The notes beneath the pieces are model-generated. The model did no database searches. It saw nothing but the letters and a program-made list of their open reading frames with translations, and was not told the DNA's origin. A stretch of 64,000 nt of DNA, taken from positions 69,156,322 through 69,220,321 of the forward strand of contig NW_026262593.1 in the NCBI RefSeq assembly GCF_021869535.1, read 5' to 3'. This DNA comes from Mytilus californianus (lineage: Eukaryota > Mollusca > Bivalvia > Mytilida > Mytilidae). Positions within the stretch are counted from its first letter, which is position 1. Each line of letters opens with the position of its first letter. Shown in pieces: positions 39,601 to 54,600 of this stretch. Both the position numbers and the translations under genes were made by a program.

Positions 39601-42600
39601 AGCATAGAGTTAAAAAAAAAGTTCTATGTTTGAGATGCAGAGACATAATTGGTTTGCCTACTGATTATTTAGTGACAATAACTCTTAGCTTAAAATGCCA
39701 AAAAATAACATTCATGCACTGAATTTTATTTCAGACTTTTATTTTTGTGACATTATGTGCAGGCATAGTCTCTTTTTCATTCTGCAACAGTGACAATATC
39801 AAAAAACGACAAAGAAACTTGTCTGCATATTATTAAGTTCAGTCGATCAAGATAAATAAATAAACTATATACGCTGAAAAGTAAAAATCAATGACAAGGG
39901 AAGAAACAACTTCATCAACAAAATGAAACTTTTATCAATTAATCTTCATTTTGCATATCTGTCAATTATATTATCTATTACGAATATAAACAAACAATGT
40001 AATATGAAACAGGTTATATACATAAACTAAAAAAATAGAAACATGGTTCCAAAAATTCCCCCTTTTCTATTTCTGGCGACAATTGTTGATTTTAACTATA
40101 AATATCTCATTTTGATTGAAAGTAATTGATGAAAGCAGATGTTATCAGTTTATTAACCACAGAGAGGTAGAAAATACAATTATAAATAGATCAAAACTGA
40201 TTGCTGGAAAAAATGAAGTGCCAGAGGAATAATGTTGAACAGGCATCAGAAAGAAATCTGACCTGTCTGAAGTTTGGCTACTCTTCATTCTCAGAATCAG
40301 GTCAAGGACTTAAAGACAATTTGTTTGTAAATAAAGAATCCTTAATAATAAAATAAAACAAAACAATATAGTATGAATAGTTTAGAATGAGCACATGAAT
40401 ATTTCATTTTAACTCAAGAAATTTACATTAACATGGTAGTTTTTTTTTTTGCTTTACATTTGATTATTTTCACATGGAGCTGGTTCATTAGATAGAAGAA
40501 AGGACACACAGACCAGATAACCCCACAGATTATACTACCCCTCTTCAATCATAGGCCAAGGCCCACATCTGCTGTGGTAACCTTGGTAAAATTCCATGTT
40601 CATTGAACAGAAAATCTGGGTTTAAACCCTTAATTTGGAATATACAACCCTTATGTAAACCTATAATTGAAATATGCTGCAAACAAATATTACAGCCTTT
40701 CTGCTTAAGATTTTATGTTGTCACCAAAAAATTATATCTCCTAGCCTTCATTAAAAAAAAATAATAACAAGTAACAAAGGCAATGAGATTTGGGATTAAG
40801 GTCAATAAGACAGCAATTCAATGGCACAAGCTGACACAAATACACACATGGCTATCAACAATAGATAAGCACCTACATTTTCTAAGAAGTCCTGATCCCT
40901 AAAGCAAATTTGGAATAGATTTCAGAGACAATTTAATATTTGATAAGATCATCCAACTCTCCATAAAAAACATGGACAGACAGAGAAAACCACTGGCAAG
41001 ATTCCTTAATAAAGACAGGCACATAAACATTCTTAATATGAAGAATTACCAGACTTTCAAACACTTTAAACTGTTTAACTACATGAGCACCATGTTTCAT
41101 TTAATTAGACATAACTTAAATCTAAACTGACAGAACTCTATTAAAATATGTCTAATTTTACTTAATAAAACATTAACCAATTTTCTTCAGACAATCCTGT
41201 ACTTTATCTTATACTGTGTGTGTGAGGTAACTTCACAAAGACATTTAATAGTTTAATTATTTCTGACTGTGATCAGACACACAGCCTCTAAACCTTGAAT
41301 GTAGCCTCTAAACCTCATGTGTGTTGGTTAAAACTTAATGTTGTTTAAAGTTAGCAATTAGCAATTCTGTATGTAATGAAGGAAAGATAATGAATTCATT
41401 CCCTAGACTAATCCCATTTCTTATTCTTTAATCAATTTCAAGAATCTCAACATAAAACAGTTTATTTCCCAATTTTCTGTTACTTAACAACCAACATTCT
41501 AGTATCAAACCAATAATGTAAAAAAGACTTGCAAAGTTGTCATTTCATATTGTAAGTCCAGAAATTTTTGTAACGTTTTTTTATTGTGAAAATTGTAATA
41601 AGATAGGTGTAGCAAAAATAAAAACTCCCATTTTAAATTTTGATAGAGATATTTTTATGCACCTTTTCTTGAAATTGCAATAATTTTAAACTTGCTTGTG
41701 TGTCAATTGTTCAACAATCATAATATTGAATGTACACAATAATTTTTTCTTAATTTACAGTATATCAAAAGTTATTGAGCTAATGTTCATCTAATAAAAC
41801 TGCTGGAGCACTTCATGCTGCATCTTGAGACACTCAATTAAACTGTTGATTATACATAATGACATTAACAGAGAAAATCAGCATTATCAATGTGATATGT
41901 TAATAGTTAGCTGTCGTAAAATGAATAAAATGAAGATTACATTGCAACTGCAGAACATAAAATAACTACTTAATAGAGGTTGTAAAATTTCTTCAAAAAC
42001 TGTAAGCTGAAATCATTCATCAATCTGCTGGATATGTCATAACAGAATATAAATATAATATAAATGTTGGGAAATATCCAAAAATTTTTTCTATTTTTTA
42101 TCTTGAAATTCAAAGCAAGAAAATATAATAACAAAATATTTTCAAAGGAATAATTGAGAAAAATAAATGGAATTTGATCAATTTTCTACTGTAGACAAAA
42201 TTTCTCATCACTATTAATCTTCTAACCAAATATGAAGTCATTCTGTTTAGTAGTTTCTAGGACAGTGTGCAGATATTTTTGTTACTTCATGCAACATTTT
42301 GATAAATTCTAAGAATTGGCAAACTGGCAATTCATTCATAAAATCGTGTGTGTACAAAGGCTTCAAATACAAATATCATGAATAACCAACAGCCCATTAT
42401 AATCATTTAGGAAAGTATCAAAGCAGAATATGCCATACCAGAACTGACCTAGGCCTACACAAGATACTCACAGACCAGACCAAACTGACCTAGGCCTACA
42501 CAAGATACTCATAGACTAGACCAGAACTGACCTAGGCCTACACAAGATACTTACATACCAGACCAGAACTGACCTAGGCTTACACAAGATACTCAGACCA

Positions 42601-45600
42601 GACCAGAACTGACCTAGGCCTACACAAGATACTCACAGACCAGACCAGAACTGACCTAGGCCTACACAAGATACTCAGACCAGACCAGAACTGACCTAGG
42701 CCTTCACAAGATACTCACAGACCAGACCAGAACTGACCTAGGCCTACACAAGATACTCACAGACGAGACCAGAACTGACCTAGGCCTACACAAGATACTC
42801 ACAGACGAGACCAGAACTGACCTAGGCCTACACAAGATTCTCATAGACCAGACCAGAACTGACCTAGGCCTACACAAGATACTCAGACCAGACCAGAACT
42901 GACCTAGGCCTACACCAGATACTCATAGACCAAACAAGAACTGACCTAGGCCTACACAAGATACTTACAGACCAGACCAGAACTGACCTAGGCCTACATA
43001 AGATACTCACAGACCAGACCAGAACTGACCTAGGCCTTCACAAGATACTCAATGACCAGACCAGAACTGACCTAGGCCTTCGCAAGATATTCACAGACCA
43101 GACCAGAACTGACCTAGGCATTCACAAGATATTCACAGACCAGACCAGAACTGACCTAGGCCTACACAAAATACTTACAGACCAGACCAGAACTGACTTA
43201 GGCCTTCACAAGATATTCACAGACCAGACCAGATCTGACCTAGGCCTACACCAGATACTCACAGACCAGACCAGAACTGACCTAGGCCTACACAAGATAC
43301 TCACAGACCAGACCAGAACTGACTAAGGCCTACACAAGATACTCACAGACCAGACCAGAACTGACCTAGGCCTTCGCAAGATACTCAATGACCAGACCAG
43401 AACTGACCCAGGCCTTCGCAAGATATTCACAGACCAGACCAGAACTGACCTAGGCCTTCACAAGATATTCACAGACCAGACCAGAACTGACCTAGGCCTA
43501 CACCAAATACTTACAGACCAGACCAGAACTGACCTAGGCCTTCACAAGATATTCACAGACCAGACCAGAACTGACCTAGGCCTACACCAGATACTCACAG
43601 ACCAGACCAGAACTGACCTAGGCCTACACCAGATACTCACAGACCAGACCAGAACTGACCTAGGCCTACACAAGATACTCACAGACCAGACCAGAACTGA
43701 CCTAGGCCTTCACAAGATACTCACAGACCAGACCAGAACTGACCTAGGCCTACACAAGATACTCACAGACCAGACCAGAACTGACCTAGGCCTACACAAG
43801 ATACTCACAGACCAGACCAGAACTGACCTAGGCCTACACAAGATACTCACAGACCAGACCAGAACTGACCTAAGCCTACACAAGATACTCACAGACCAGA
43901 CCAGAACTGACCTAGGCCTACACAAGATACTCACAGACCAGACCAGAACTGACCTAGGCCTACACAAGATACTCAGACCAGACCAGAACTGACCTAGGCC
44001 TACACAAGATATTCACAGACCAGACCAGAACTGACCTAGGCCTACACAAGATACTCACAGACCAGACCAGAACTGACCTAAGCCTACACAAGATACTCAC
44101 AGACCAGACCAGAACTGACCTAGGCCTACACAAGATACTCACAGACCAGACCAGAACTGACCTAGGCCTACACAAGATACTCACAGACCAGACCAGAACT
44201 GACCTAGGCCTACACAAGATGCTCACAGACCAGACCAGAACTGACCTAGGCCTACACAAGATATTCACAGACCAGACCAGAACTGACCTAGGCCTACACA
44301 AGATATTCATAGACCAGACCAGAACTGACCTAGGCCTACACAAGATATTCACAGACCAGACCAGAACTGACCTAGGCCTACACAAGATATTCACAGACCA
44401 GACCAGAACTGACCTAGGCCTACACAAGATATTCACAGACTAGATGAGAACTTATTCAGGCCTTTACATTAACTTCTTACAGATGAGAACTTACCTAGGC
44501 CTACACAAGATACTCGCAGGCCAGATTTTCCAAGATACCTGAAATGAAAGAAAAAAATTATTGTACAAATTTAACATACTCACAGGATACAAAATGTTGG
44601 TGATGCAAACATCAAACTAAAAATAAAACAAGGATAAAGAACCAATGTCGGCTAAACCTGTTATTCTTATATGGTATAAAGAACCAATGTTGGCTTAACC
44701 TGTTATTCTAGTATGGTATAGAGAATCAATGTTGGTTAAACCTGTTATTCTAGTATGGTATAAAGAATCAATGTCAGTTAAACCTGTTATTCTAGTATGG
44801 TATAAAGAATCAATGTAGGTTAAACCTGTTATTCTAGTATGGTATAAAGAATCAATGTAGGTTAAACCTGTTATTCTAGTATGGTACAAAGAATCAATGT
44901 CGGTTAAACCTAATATTCTAGTATGGTATAAAGAATCAATGTCGGTTAAACCTGTTATTCTAGTATGGTATACAGAATCAATGTAGGTTAAACCTGTTAT
45001 TCTAGTATGGTATAAAGAATCAATGTCGGTTAAACCTGTTATTCTAGTATGGTACAAAGAATCAATGTCGGTTAAACCTAATATTCAAGTATGGTATAAA
45101 GAATCAATGTAGGTTAAACCTGTTATTCTAGTATGGTATAAAGAATCAATGTAGGTTAAACCTGTTATTCTAGTATGGTATAAAGAATCAATGTAGGTTA
45201 AACCTGTTATTCTAGTATGGTACAAAGAATCAATGTCGGTTAAACCTAATATTCTAGTATGGTATAAAGAATCAATGTCGGTTAAACCTGTTATTCTAGT
45301 ATGGTATACAGAATCAATGTAGGTTAAACCTGTTATTCTAGTATGGTATAAAGAATCAATGTCGGTTAAACCTGTTATTCTAAGATGACATAATGAATCA
45401 ATGTCTGTTTAACATGTTATTCTAGTATGGTATAAAGAATCAATGTCGGTTAAACCTGTTATTCTAGTATGGTATAAAGAATCAATGTCGGTTAAACCTG
45501 TTATTCTAGTATGGTACAAAGAATCAATGTCGGTTAAACCTAATATTCTAGTATGGTATAAAGAATCAATGTCGTTTAAACCTGTTATTCTAGTATGGTA

Positions 45601-48600
45601 TACAGAATCAATGTAGGTTAAACCTGTTATTCTAGTATGGTATAAAGAATCAATGTCGGTTAAACCTGTTATTCTAAGATGACATAATGAATCAATGTCG
45701 GTTTAACATGTTATTCTAGTATGGTATAAAGAATCAATGTCGGTTAAACCTGTTATTCTAGTATGGTACAAAGAATCAATGTCGGTTAAACCTAATATTC
45801 TAGTATGGTATAAAGATTTAATGTCAGTTAAAGGTGTTATTCTAGAATGGTATAAAGAATCAATGTCGGTTAAATGTGTTATTCTAGTATGGTATATAAA
45901 GAGCCACTTACTCAAGATGAAAAATGAAGAATTTAATTTCTAATCAATAATTAAGGTGAACTTTTTTAATTGCCAACAGGTAGACATGTCGGCGTTTTTA
46001 CCACTATATACATGATATAGACAGTCTTTTATACAACAAAAGCTTGAATTATTAATTGTCATAGATCAGTGAGAGTCATAGTGAAGTAAAAATATAACAA
46101 TACAAGACTTTTATCAAATCAAGTAAAATCAGAGCTTCATTTAAAACTAAAGTATAGTGTAGAGCCATAACAGGGAGCCCCACAACCTGTACATATGAAA
46201 ATTTTGATGTAATTGCAGAAGTTACCAGGGTTATTCCATGCAAATGAAGATTATCTCCATGGAAGGAAGAAACTTTACTGATTCATCAATCACTTATATA
46301 AGAGTCAATAAAAAGGTTTCGCATTTAAACATGATCTTCATATTGTTTTGATTTCCAACCTTAATAATCTTGATAAATTCTCTAAAAAAGAAAGGAAATA
46401 ATCAGACCAAAAATAAAATTTTGATTGTTTGATGTTGCCTACCTACCCACCTAAAAAGCTGCCTACCCAAAAAATTTTATGACACAAATCAGTTCAAATT
46501 TTTTGTTAAAGATAATTCCTGCTCTAACGTTGTTTTCTTGTCTAAAACATGTAATTTTCGTGTACATCATCTCAAGATAAGAGAAATTGTTTAAATTCCA
46601 CTATTAACTCACTATGCCCAAACTTTATGCATTTGATTCCTAGCCAAAAACTGATATGGCTTCTTAATGTAGAGAATCTGGATATCTTGATATCTGTCTG
46701 TGAGTTAGTTGATGAAGACAAAATATAACTTGAAAGATAAATATTTAAATCAGGCTTTCTGCACTAGGCACGAGGTTGGCATGGTGGGGTACAGGACACA
46801 TCGTATAAGCACTATTACCTTTCTGTTTGTGATATTTCTTGATTAAACTGGTAATATTTTATCTTTTCGTAATATGTGCACTTTGGCATGTCAATTAGCA
46901 TTGTCCCTTGGTGCCTCATGCAGTTGTGTCACTTTAAATAGTACTGACTCCTCTACATCAGGCACGAGGATGACATACCAGTTATGTGCAACTTCTTACA
47001 ATATCTTACCATATATCATTAATCATGTTAATGTCCCGATACACATTTTAATATGCACCCACCATGCCATATAGCACCGTCCCTTGGTGCCTCCTGCAGT
47101 TAAGCTAGATATATTTAGCCTACTCACAGAATTCTTTTTATTTTGTTACTTTCTAGAGGTGTGCCTGAGACGAAGGTTTTTATATATACTCCTATATATG
47201 TACGAATATGTGAAAACTGTTGTTTCTTATTTGTGTTTGTAACTATGTATACTGTATTGTTCATTATATTTGTAAAAAATAATATTATCATGATATTATA
47301 TTATGCTCCTTGTGAGCCCATTTGATGGAAATAAAGCATCTTCTTCTTCTTCTTCTGTAACTTCTGTTGTTGGCCAAAAACCAAATAAAATCCCTACCTA
47401 TCTACCTAACCCTACAAGGCATGGGTAGGCAACATCAAACAAAGAATTTGTTAACGGTGGCCTCAGTGATAGGTTTTACCACGCCCTACAAGGTATCCTT
47501 TTTGTATGGAACACACTTTCTAGTAGTGGTAAATGATATGCCAAGTTTCATCACTAGACTCCAAACAGCTTTAGAACAGAAACAATTTGTGACATACAGA
47601 AGTCTAGCCGATTACAAAAGACCTTCTGCTAATTATTCAATTGGGCCCTAATAAACATTATAGCCACAACTAGGTACTTTTAAGTCTTACTATTGTATAT
47701 ACAGGTAAAACACCTGCTTAGAATTTAGCCTTATGTGTGCAAACATCAGGTTAGAATTCAGCCTTGTATGTGCAAACTGTTGGTTAGATTTCAGCCTGAC
47801 ATGTTTGCAAACACCTGTTTTAAATTCAATGAGATATATGCAAACACCTGGTAGGAATTCAGCCTTATGTGTGCACATATCTGGTAGTTTGATGGAAATA
47901 AAACATCTTCTTCTTCTTCTTCTTCTGTAACTTCTATTGTTGGCCAAAAACCAAATAAAATCCCTACCTATCTACCTAACCCTATAAGGCATGGGTAGGC
48001 AACATCAAACAAAGAATTTGTTAACGGTGGCCTCAGTGATAGGTTTTACCACGCCCTACAAGGTATCCTTCTTATATAAGGTTTATATGTAAAAACACCC
48101 GATTAGAATTCAGCCCAATATGTGCGCAAACACCTTTTTAGAATTCATCCTCATACTTGCAATTATGAATACAATGATGCAAACATTTATTAATAGATAG
48201 ATAGTCATTAAAATCAATAATAGATCTGATGAATATCAAACTACATCATCAAAAGCAAAAATGAGCAGGTTCTAGAATACCATTCCACAATTATATATAA
48301 TCAGAAACACATGTAGGTTACATGGAGGAAATTAACATCAAAGCTGTCAAAACATGCCAATCATTCTACAGAAACAGACACCTAGAGATATACATTGTAA
48401 TTACAAAACACTTATGCCTTGTTTAAAGAAAATTATCTGACTTTCAATCTGCACTGTCTACTTTGTTGTAGAATATTACACTGATTCTACTCAAAGACTT
48501 TGAGTTAAGTCAACTTTTACTTCTTTTTTTAAGGGTTTCATAATTAACATAAGTTCTAAGTAAACACAGTCTGAATTCTGTATTTTTGGTTTGAAAAAGG

Positions 48601-51600
48601 ACTGTTCAGTTTGGATGATTTTTTATGGATACAATAAGTACTTGTAGATTTGTTAGTATCATTCAATGATAATATTATCACATGACATAGATGGAAAGAA
48701 GGTATTTACAGTACAAAATGTATTACACATTGTTTAGTATTCTTTTGCAAGACATACAATCCAGAATGGTTATGCAGAATTTATTTGACTAAGCAGTGTT
48801 TTAGATAGCTTATCACTTAGAAATTGATTTATGAAATTCTTTTTTATAATGGAAACAAATGGATAATGTTTAAAAATCTTATAATTATATATTTTATTCA
48901 AAGTTTAGTTCAGTAAAAATATTTTACGGGATCAAGCCAAATTTTACAATATTAAGAATAAAAGGAGATGTGGAATATAAGTCAATAAGACAGCAACTGA
49001 ACAATAAAAAAATAATTAGTGACTAACTGCATTTCAATCAATGCTGCTCCATTATTTTTGTTATTGTGTTGCATGTGCCAGCTAGCCGTTGAAGCAAGAT
49101 TAGGTATTCTATTTCTGTCATTCTCTGGGGCATTAAGAAATTTGTGATGAGGTCAGTTTTACGGTATTCACTATTGGTAAGCAAATAAGATCATTCAATA
49201 GAAAAACATAATGTTTACTTTTACAACATTATGGTCTAGATAAGACAAAGGTAGAGGTTTGTGTGCACATAAAGTTATTTGAACCTCATCATAGTCTGTG
49301 ACTTCAGCACCAAGTCAGGCTATCTGGACCATGTCTTGTTGGTTGTTGTTCGTATGTCTATTTTCTGAGAGGAGTCCAGTGTTGGTTGTTGTTTGTATGT
49401 CTATTTTCTGAGAGGGATCTGGTGTTGGTGGTTGTTGTTTGTATGTCTATTTTCTGAGAGGAGTCCAGTGTTGGTGGTTGGTGTTTGTATGTCTATTTTC
49501 TAAGAGGAGTCCAGTGTTGGTGGTTGGTGTTAGTATGTCTATTTTCTGAGAGGAGTCCAGTGTCGGTGGTTGTTGTTTGTCTATTTTCTAAGAGGAGTCC
49601 AGTGTTGGTTGTTCTTGTTTGTATGTCTATTTTCTGAGAGGGGTCCAGTGTTGGTGGTTGGTGTTTGTATGTCTATTTTCTGAGAGGGGTCCAGTGTTGG
49701 TGGTTGTTGTTTGTCTATTTTCTAAGAGGAGTCCAGTGTTGGTTGTTCTTGCTTGTATGTCTATTTTCTGAGAGGGGTCCAGTGTTGGTGGTTGGTTTGT
49801 GTATGTCTATTTTCTGAGAGGAGTCCAGTGTTGGTAGTTGTTGTTTGTTTGTCTATTTTCTGAGAGGAGTCCAGTGTTGGTGGTTGATATTTGTATGTCT
49901 ATTTTCTGAGAGGAGTCCAGTGTTGGTTGTTCTTGTTTGTATGTCTATTTTCTGAGAGGGGTCCAGTGTTGGTGGTTGGTGTTTGTATGTCTATTTTCTG
50001 AGAGAGGTCCAGTGTTGGTGGTTGTTGTTTGTCTATTTTCTAAGAGGAGTCCAGTGTTGGTTGTTCTTGTTTGTATGTCTATTTTCTGAGAGGAGTCCAG
50101 TGTTGGTTATTCTTGTTTGTATGTCTATTTTCTGAGAGGGGTCCAGTGTTGGTGGTTGGTGTTTGTATGTCTATTTTCTGAGAGCAGTCCAGTGTTGGTG
50201 GTTGGTGTTTGTATGTCTATTTTCTGAGAGGAGTCCAGTGTTGGTGGTTGGTGTTTGTATGTCTATTTTCTGAGAGGAGTCCAGTGTTGGTGGTTGTTGT
50301 TTGTCTATTTTCTAAGAGGAGTCCAGTGTTGGTGGTTGGTGTTTGTATGTCTATTTTCTGAGAGGGGTCCAGTGTTGGTGGTTGGTGTTTGTATGTCTAT
50401 TTTCTGAGAGGGGTCCAGTGTTGGTGGTTGTTGTTTGTTTGTCTATTTTCTGAGAGGAGTCCAGTGTTGGTGGTTGATATTTGTATGGCTATTTTCTGAG
50501 AGGAGTCCAGTGTTGGTTGTTCTTGTTTGTATGTCTATTTTCTGAGAGGGGTCCAGTGTTGGTGGTTGGTGTTTGTATGTCTATTTTCTGAGAGAGGTCC
50601 AGTGTTGGTGGTTGGTGTTTGTATGTCTATTTTCTGAGAGGGGTCCAGTGTTGGTGGTTGTTGTTTGTCTATTTTCTAAGAGGAGTCCAGTGTTGGTTGT
50701 TCTTCTTTGTATGTCTATTTTCTGAGAGGAGTCCAGTGTTGGTTGTTCTTGTTTGTATGTCTATTTTCTGAGAGGGGTCCAGTGTTGGTGGTTGTTGTTT
50801 GTATGTCTATTTTCTGAGAGGGGTCCAGTGTTGGTGGTTGGTGTTTGTATGTCTTTTTTCTGAGAGGAGTCCAGTGTTGGTGGTTGTTGTTTGTATGTCT
50901 ATTTTCTGAGAGGGGTCCAGTGTTGGTGGTTGGTGTTTGTATGTCTATTTTCTGAGAGGAGTCCAGTGTTGGTGATTGTTGTTTGTATGTCTATTTTCTT
51001 AGAGGGGTCCTTTGTTGGTGGTTGTTCTTGTTTGTATGTCTATTTTCTGAGAGGGGTCCAGTGTTGGTGGTTGTTCTTGTTTGTATGTCTATTTTCTGAG
51101 AGGGGTCCAGTGTTGGTGGTTGTTCTTGTTTGTATGTCTATTTTCTGAGAGAGATCCAGTTTTGGTGGTTGTTGTTTGTATGTCTTTTTTCTGAGAGGGG
51201 TCCAGTGTTGGTGGTTGTTGTTTGTATGTCTATTTTCTGAGAGGAGTCCAGTGTTGGTGATCGCTGTATGTATGTCTGTTTTCTGAGAGGGGTCCAGTGT
51301 TGGTGATTGTTTTTTGTATGTCTATTTTCTGAGAGGAGTCCAGTGTTAGTGGTTGTTCTTGTTTGTATGTCTATTTTCTGAGAGGAGTCCAGTGTTGGTG
51401 GTTGTTGTTTGTATGTCTATTTTCTGAGAGGGGTCCAGTGTTGGTGGTTGTTGTTTGTATGTCTATTTTCTGGGAGAGGTCCAGTGTTGGTGGTTGTTGT
51501 TTGTCTATTTTCTGAGAGGGATCTGGTGTTGGTGGTTGGTGTTTGTATGTCTATTTTCTGAGAGGAGTCCAGTGTTGGTGGTTGTTGTTTGTCTATTTTC

Positions 51601-54600
51601 TAAGAGGAGTCCAGTGTTGGTTGTTCTTGTTTGTATGTCTATTTTCTGAGAGGGGTCCAGTGTTGGTGATTGTTGTTTGTATGTCTATTTTCTGAGAGGG
51701 GTCCAGTGTTGGTGGTTGGTGTTTGTATGTCTATTTTCTGAGAGGGGTCCAGTGTTGGTGGTTGTTTTTTGTATGTCTTTTTTCTGAGAGGGGTCCAGTG
51801 TTGGTGGTTGTTGTTTGTATGTCTATTTTCTGAGAGGGTTCCAGTGTTGGTGGTTGGTGTTTGTATGTCTATTTTCTGAGAGGGGTCCAGTGTTGGTGGT
51901 TGTTTTTTGTATGTCTTTTTTCTGAGAGGGGTCCAGTGTTGGTGGTTGTTGTTTGAATGTCTATTTTCTGAGAGGAGTCCAGTGTTGGTGATTGCTGTAT
52001 GTATGTCTTTTTTCTGAGAGGGGTCCAGTGTTGGTGATTGTTTTTTGTATGTCTATTTTCTGAGAGGAGTCCAGTGTTGGTTGTTCTTGTTTGTTTGTCT
52101 ATTTTCTGAGAGGGGTCCAGTGTTGGTGGTTGTTGTTTGTTTGTCTATTTTCTGAGAGGGGTCCAGTGTTAGTGGTTGTTGTTTGTCTATTTTCTGAAAA
52201 GGGGTCCAGTGTTGGTGGTTGTTGTTTGTCTATTTTCTGAGAGGGGTCCAGTGTTGGTGGTTGTTGTTTGTTTATTTTCTGAGAGGGGTCCAGTGTTGGT
52301 GATTGTTGTTTGTCTATTTTCTGAGAGGAGTCCAGTGTTGGTTGTTCTTGTTTGTATGTCTATTTTCTGAGAGGGGTCCAGTGTTGGTGATTGTTGTTTG
52401 TATGTCTATTTTCTGAGAGGAGTCCAGTGTTGGTGGTTGGTGATTGTATGTCTATTTTCTGAGAGGGGTCCAGTGTTGGTGGTTGTTGTGTGTATGTCTA
52501 TTTTCTGAGAGGAGTCCAGTGTTGGTGGTTGGTGTTTGTATGTCTATTTTCTGAGAGGAGTCCATGTTGGTGGTTGGTGTTTGTATGTCTATTTTCTGAG
52601 AGGGGTCCAGTGTTGGTGGTTGTTGTTTGTATGTCTATTTTCTGAGAGGAGTCCAGTATGAGTGGTTGGTGTTTGCATGTCTATTTTCTGAGAGGGGTCC
52701 AGTTTCTGTGGTTGTTGTTTGTATGTCTATTTTCTGAGAGGAGTCCAGTGTTGGTGGTTGGTGTTTGTATGTCTTTTTTCTGAGAGGAGTCCAGTGTTGG
52801 TGGTTGTTGTTTGTCTATTTTCTAAGAGGAGTCAAGTGTTGGTTGTTCTTGTTTGTATGTCTATTTTCTGAGAGAGGTCCAGTGTTGGTGGTTGTTGTTT
52901 GTCTATTTTCTGAGAGGGATCTGGTGTTGGTGGTTGGTGTTTGTATGTCTATTTTCTGAGAGGAGTCCAGTTTTGGTGATTGTTGTTTGTATGTCTATTT
53001 TCTGAGAGAGGTCCAGTGTTGGTGGTTGTTGTTTGTCTATTTTCTGAGAGGGATCTGGTGTTGGTGGTTGGTGTTTGTATGTCTTTTTCGTGAGAAGGGT
53101 CCAGTGTTGGTGGTTGTTTGTATGTCTATTTTCTGAGAGGGGTCCAGTTTTGGTGGTTGTTGTTTGTATGTCTTTTTTCTGAGAGGAGTCTAGTTTTGGT
53201 GGTTGTTGTTTTATGTCTTTTTTCTGAGAGGAGTCCAGTTTTGGTGGTTGTTGTTTGTATGTCTTTTTTCTGAGAGGAGTCCAGTTTCGGTGGCTGTTGT
53301 TTGTATGTCTTTTTTCTGAGAGGGGTCCAGTGTTGGTGGTTGTTGTTTGTATGTCTTTTTTCTGAGTGGAGTCCAGTTTTGGTGGTTGTTGTTTGTATGT
53401 CTTTTTTCTGAGAGGGGTCCAGTTTCGGTGGTTGTTGTTTGTATGTCTTTTTTCTGAGAGGAGTCCAGTTTTGGTGGTTGTTGTTTGTATGTCTTTTTTC
53501 TGAGAGGGGTCCAGTGTTGGTGGGTCTTGTTTGTATGTCTATTTTCTGAGAGGAGTCCAGTGTTGGTGGTTGTTGTTTGTACGTCTATTTTCTGAGAAGA
53601 GTCCAGTGTTGGTGGTTGTTGTTTGTATGTCTTTTTTCTGAGAGGGGTCCAGTGTTGGTGGTTGGTGTTTGTATGTCTATTTTCTGAGAGGGGTCCAGTT
53701 TCGGTGGTTGTTGTTTGTTTGTCTTTTTTCTGAGAGGAGTCCAGTTTTGGTGGTTGTTGTTTGTATGTCTTTTTTCTGAGAGGGGTCCAGTGTTGGTGGT
53801 TGGTGTTTGTATGTCTATTTTCTGAGAGGGGTCCAGTTTTGGTGGTTGTTGTTTGTATGTCTTTTTGTCTGAGAGGAGTCCAGTTTTGGTGGTTGTTGTT
53901 TGTATGTCTTTTTTCTGAGAGGAGTCCAGTTTTGGTGGTTGTTGTTTGTATGTCTTTTTTCTGAGAGGAGTCCAGTTTTGGTGGTTGTTGTTTGTATGTC
54001 TTTTTTCTGAGAGGGGTCCAGTGTTGGTGGTTGTTGTTTGTCTATTTTCTGAGTGGAGTCCAGTGTTGGTGGTTGTTGTTTGTATGTCTATTTTCTGAGA
54101 GGGGTCCAGTTTCGGTGGTTGTTGTTTGTATGTCTTTTTTCTGAGAGGAGTCCAGTTTTGGTGGTTGTTGTTTGTATGTCTTTTTTCTGAGAGGGGTCCA
54201 GTGTTGGTGGTTGGTGTTTGTATGTCTATTTTCTGAGAGGGGTCCAGTTTCGGTGGTTGTTGTTTGTATGTCTTTTTTCTGAGAGGAGTCCAGTTTTGGT
54301 GGTTGTTGTTTGTATGTCTTTTTTCTGAGAGGAGTCCAGTGTTGGTGGTTGGTGTTTGTATGTCTATTTTCTGAGAGGGGTCCAGTGTTGGTGGTTGTTG
54401 TTTGTATGTCTATTTTCTGAGAGGAGTCCAGTGTTGGTGGTTGGTGTTTGTATGTCTATTTTCTGAGAGGAGTCCATGTTGGTGGTTGTTGTTTGTATGT
54501 CTTTTTTCTGAGAGGAGTCCAGTTTTGGTGGTTGTTGTTTGTATGTCTTTTTTCTGAGAGGGGTCCAGTGTTGGTGGTTGTTGTTTGTCTATTTTCTGAG

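Noticed and set aside
43710-44443. Long repetitive reading frames ([14 protein letters not shown]-type on minus, [13 protein letters not shown]-type on plus) as repeat proteins
   Set aside because: The 42-bp period is a multiple of three and lacks stops in these frames; they lie in intron 2 of KCNAB and derive from exon 2 DNA in a different frame.
44695-45915. 14-residue repeat frames ([14 protein letters not shown]) as a protein
   Set aside because: Same period effect in intron 1; no start context, splice context or known family.
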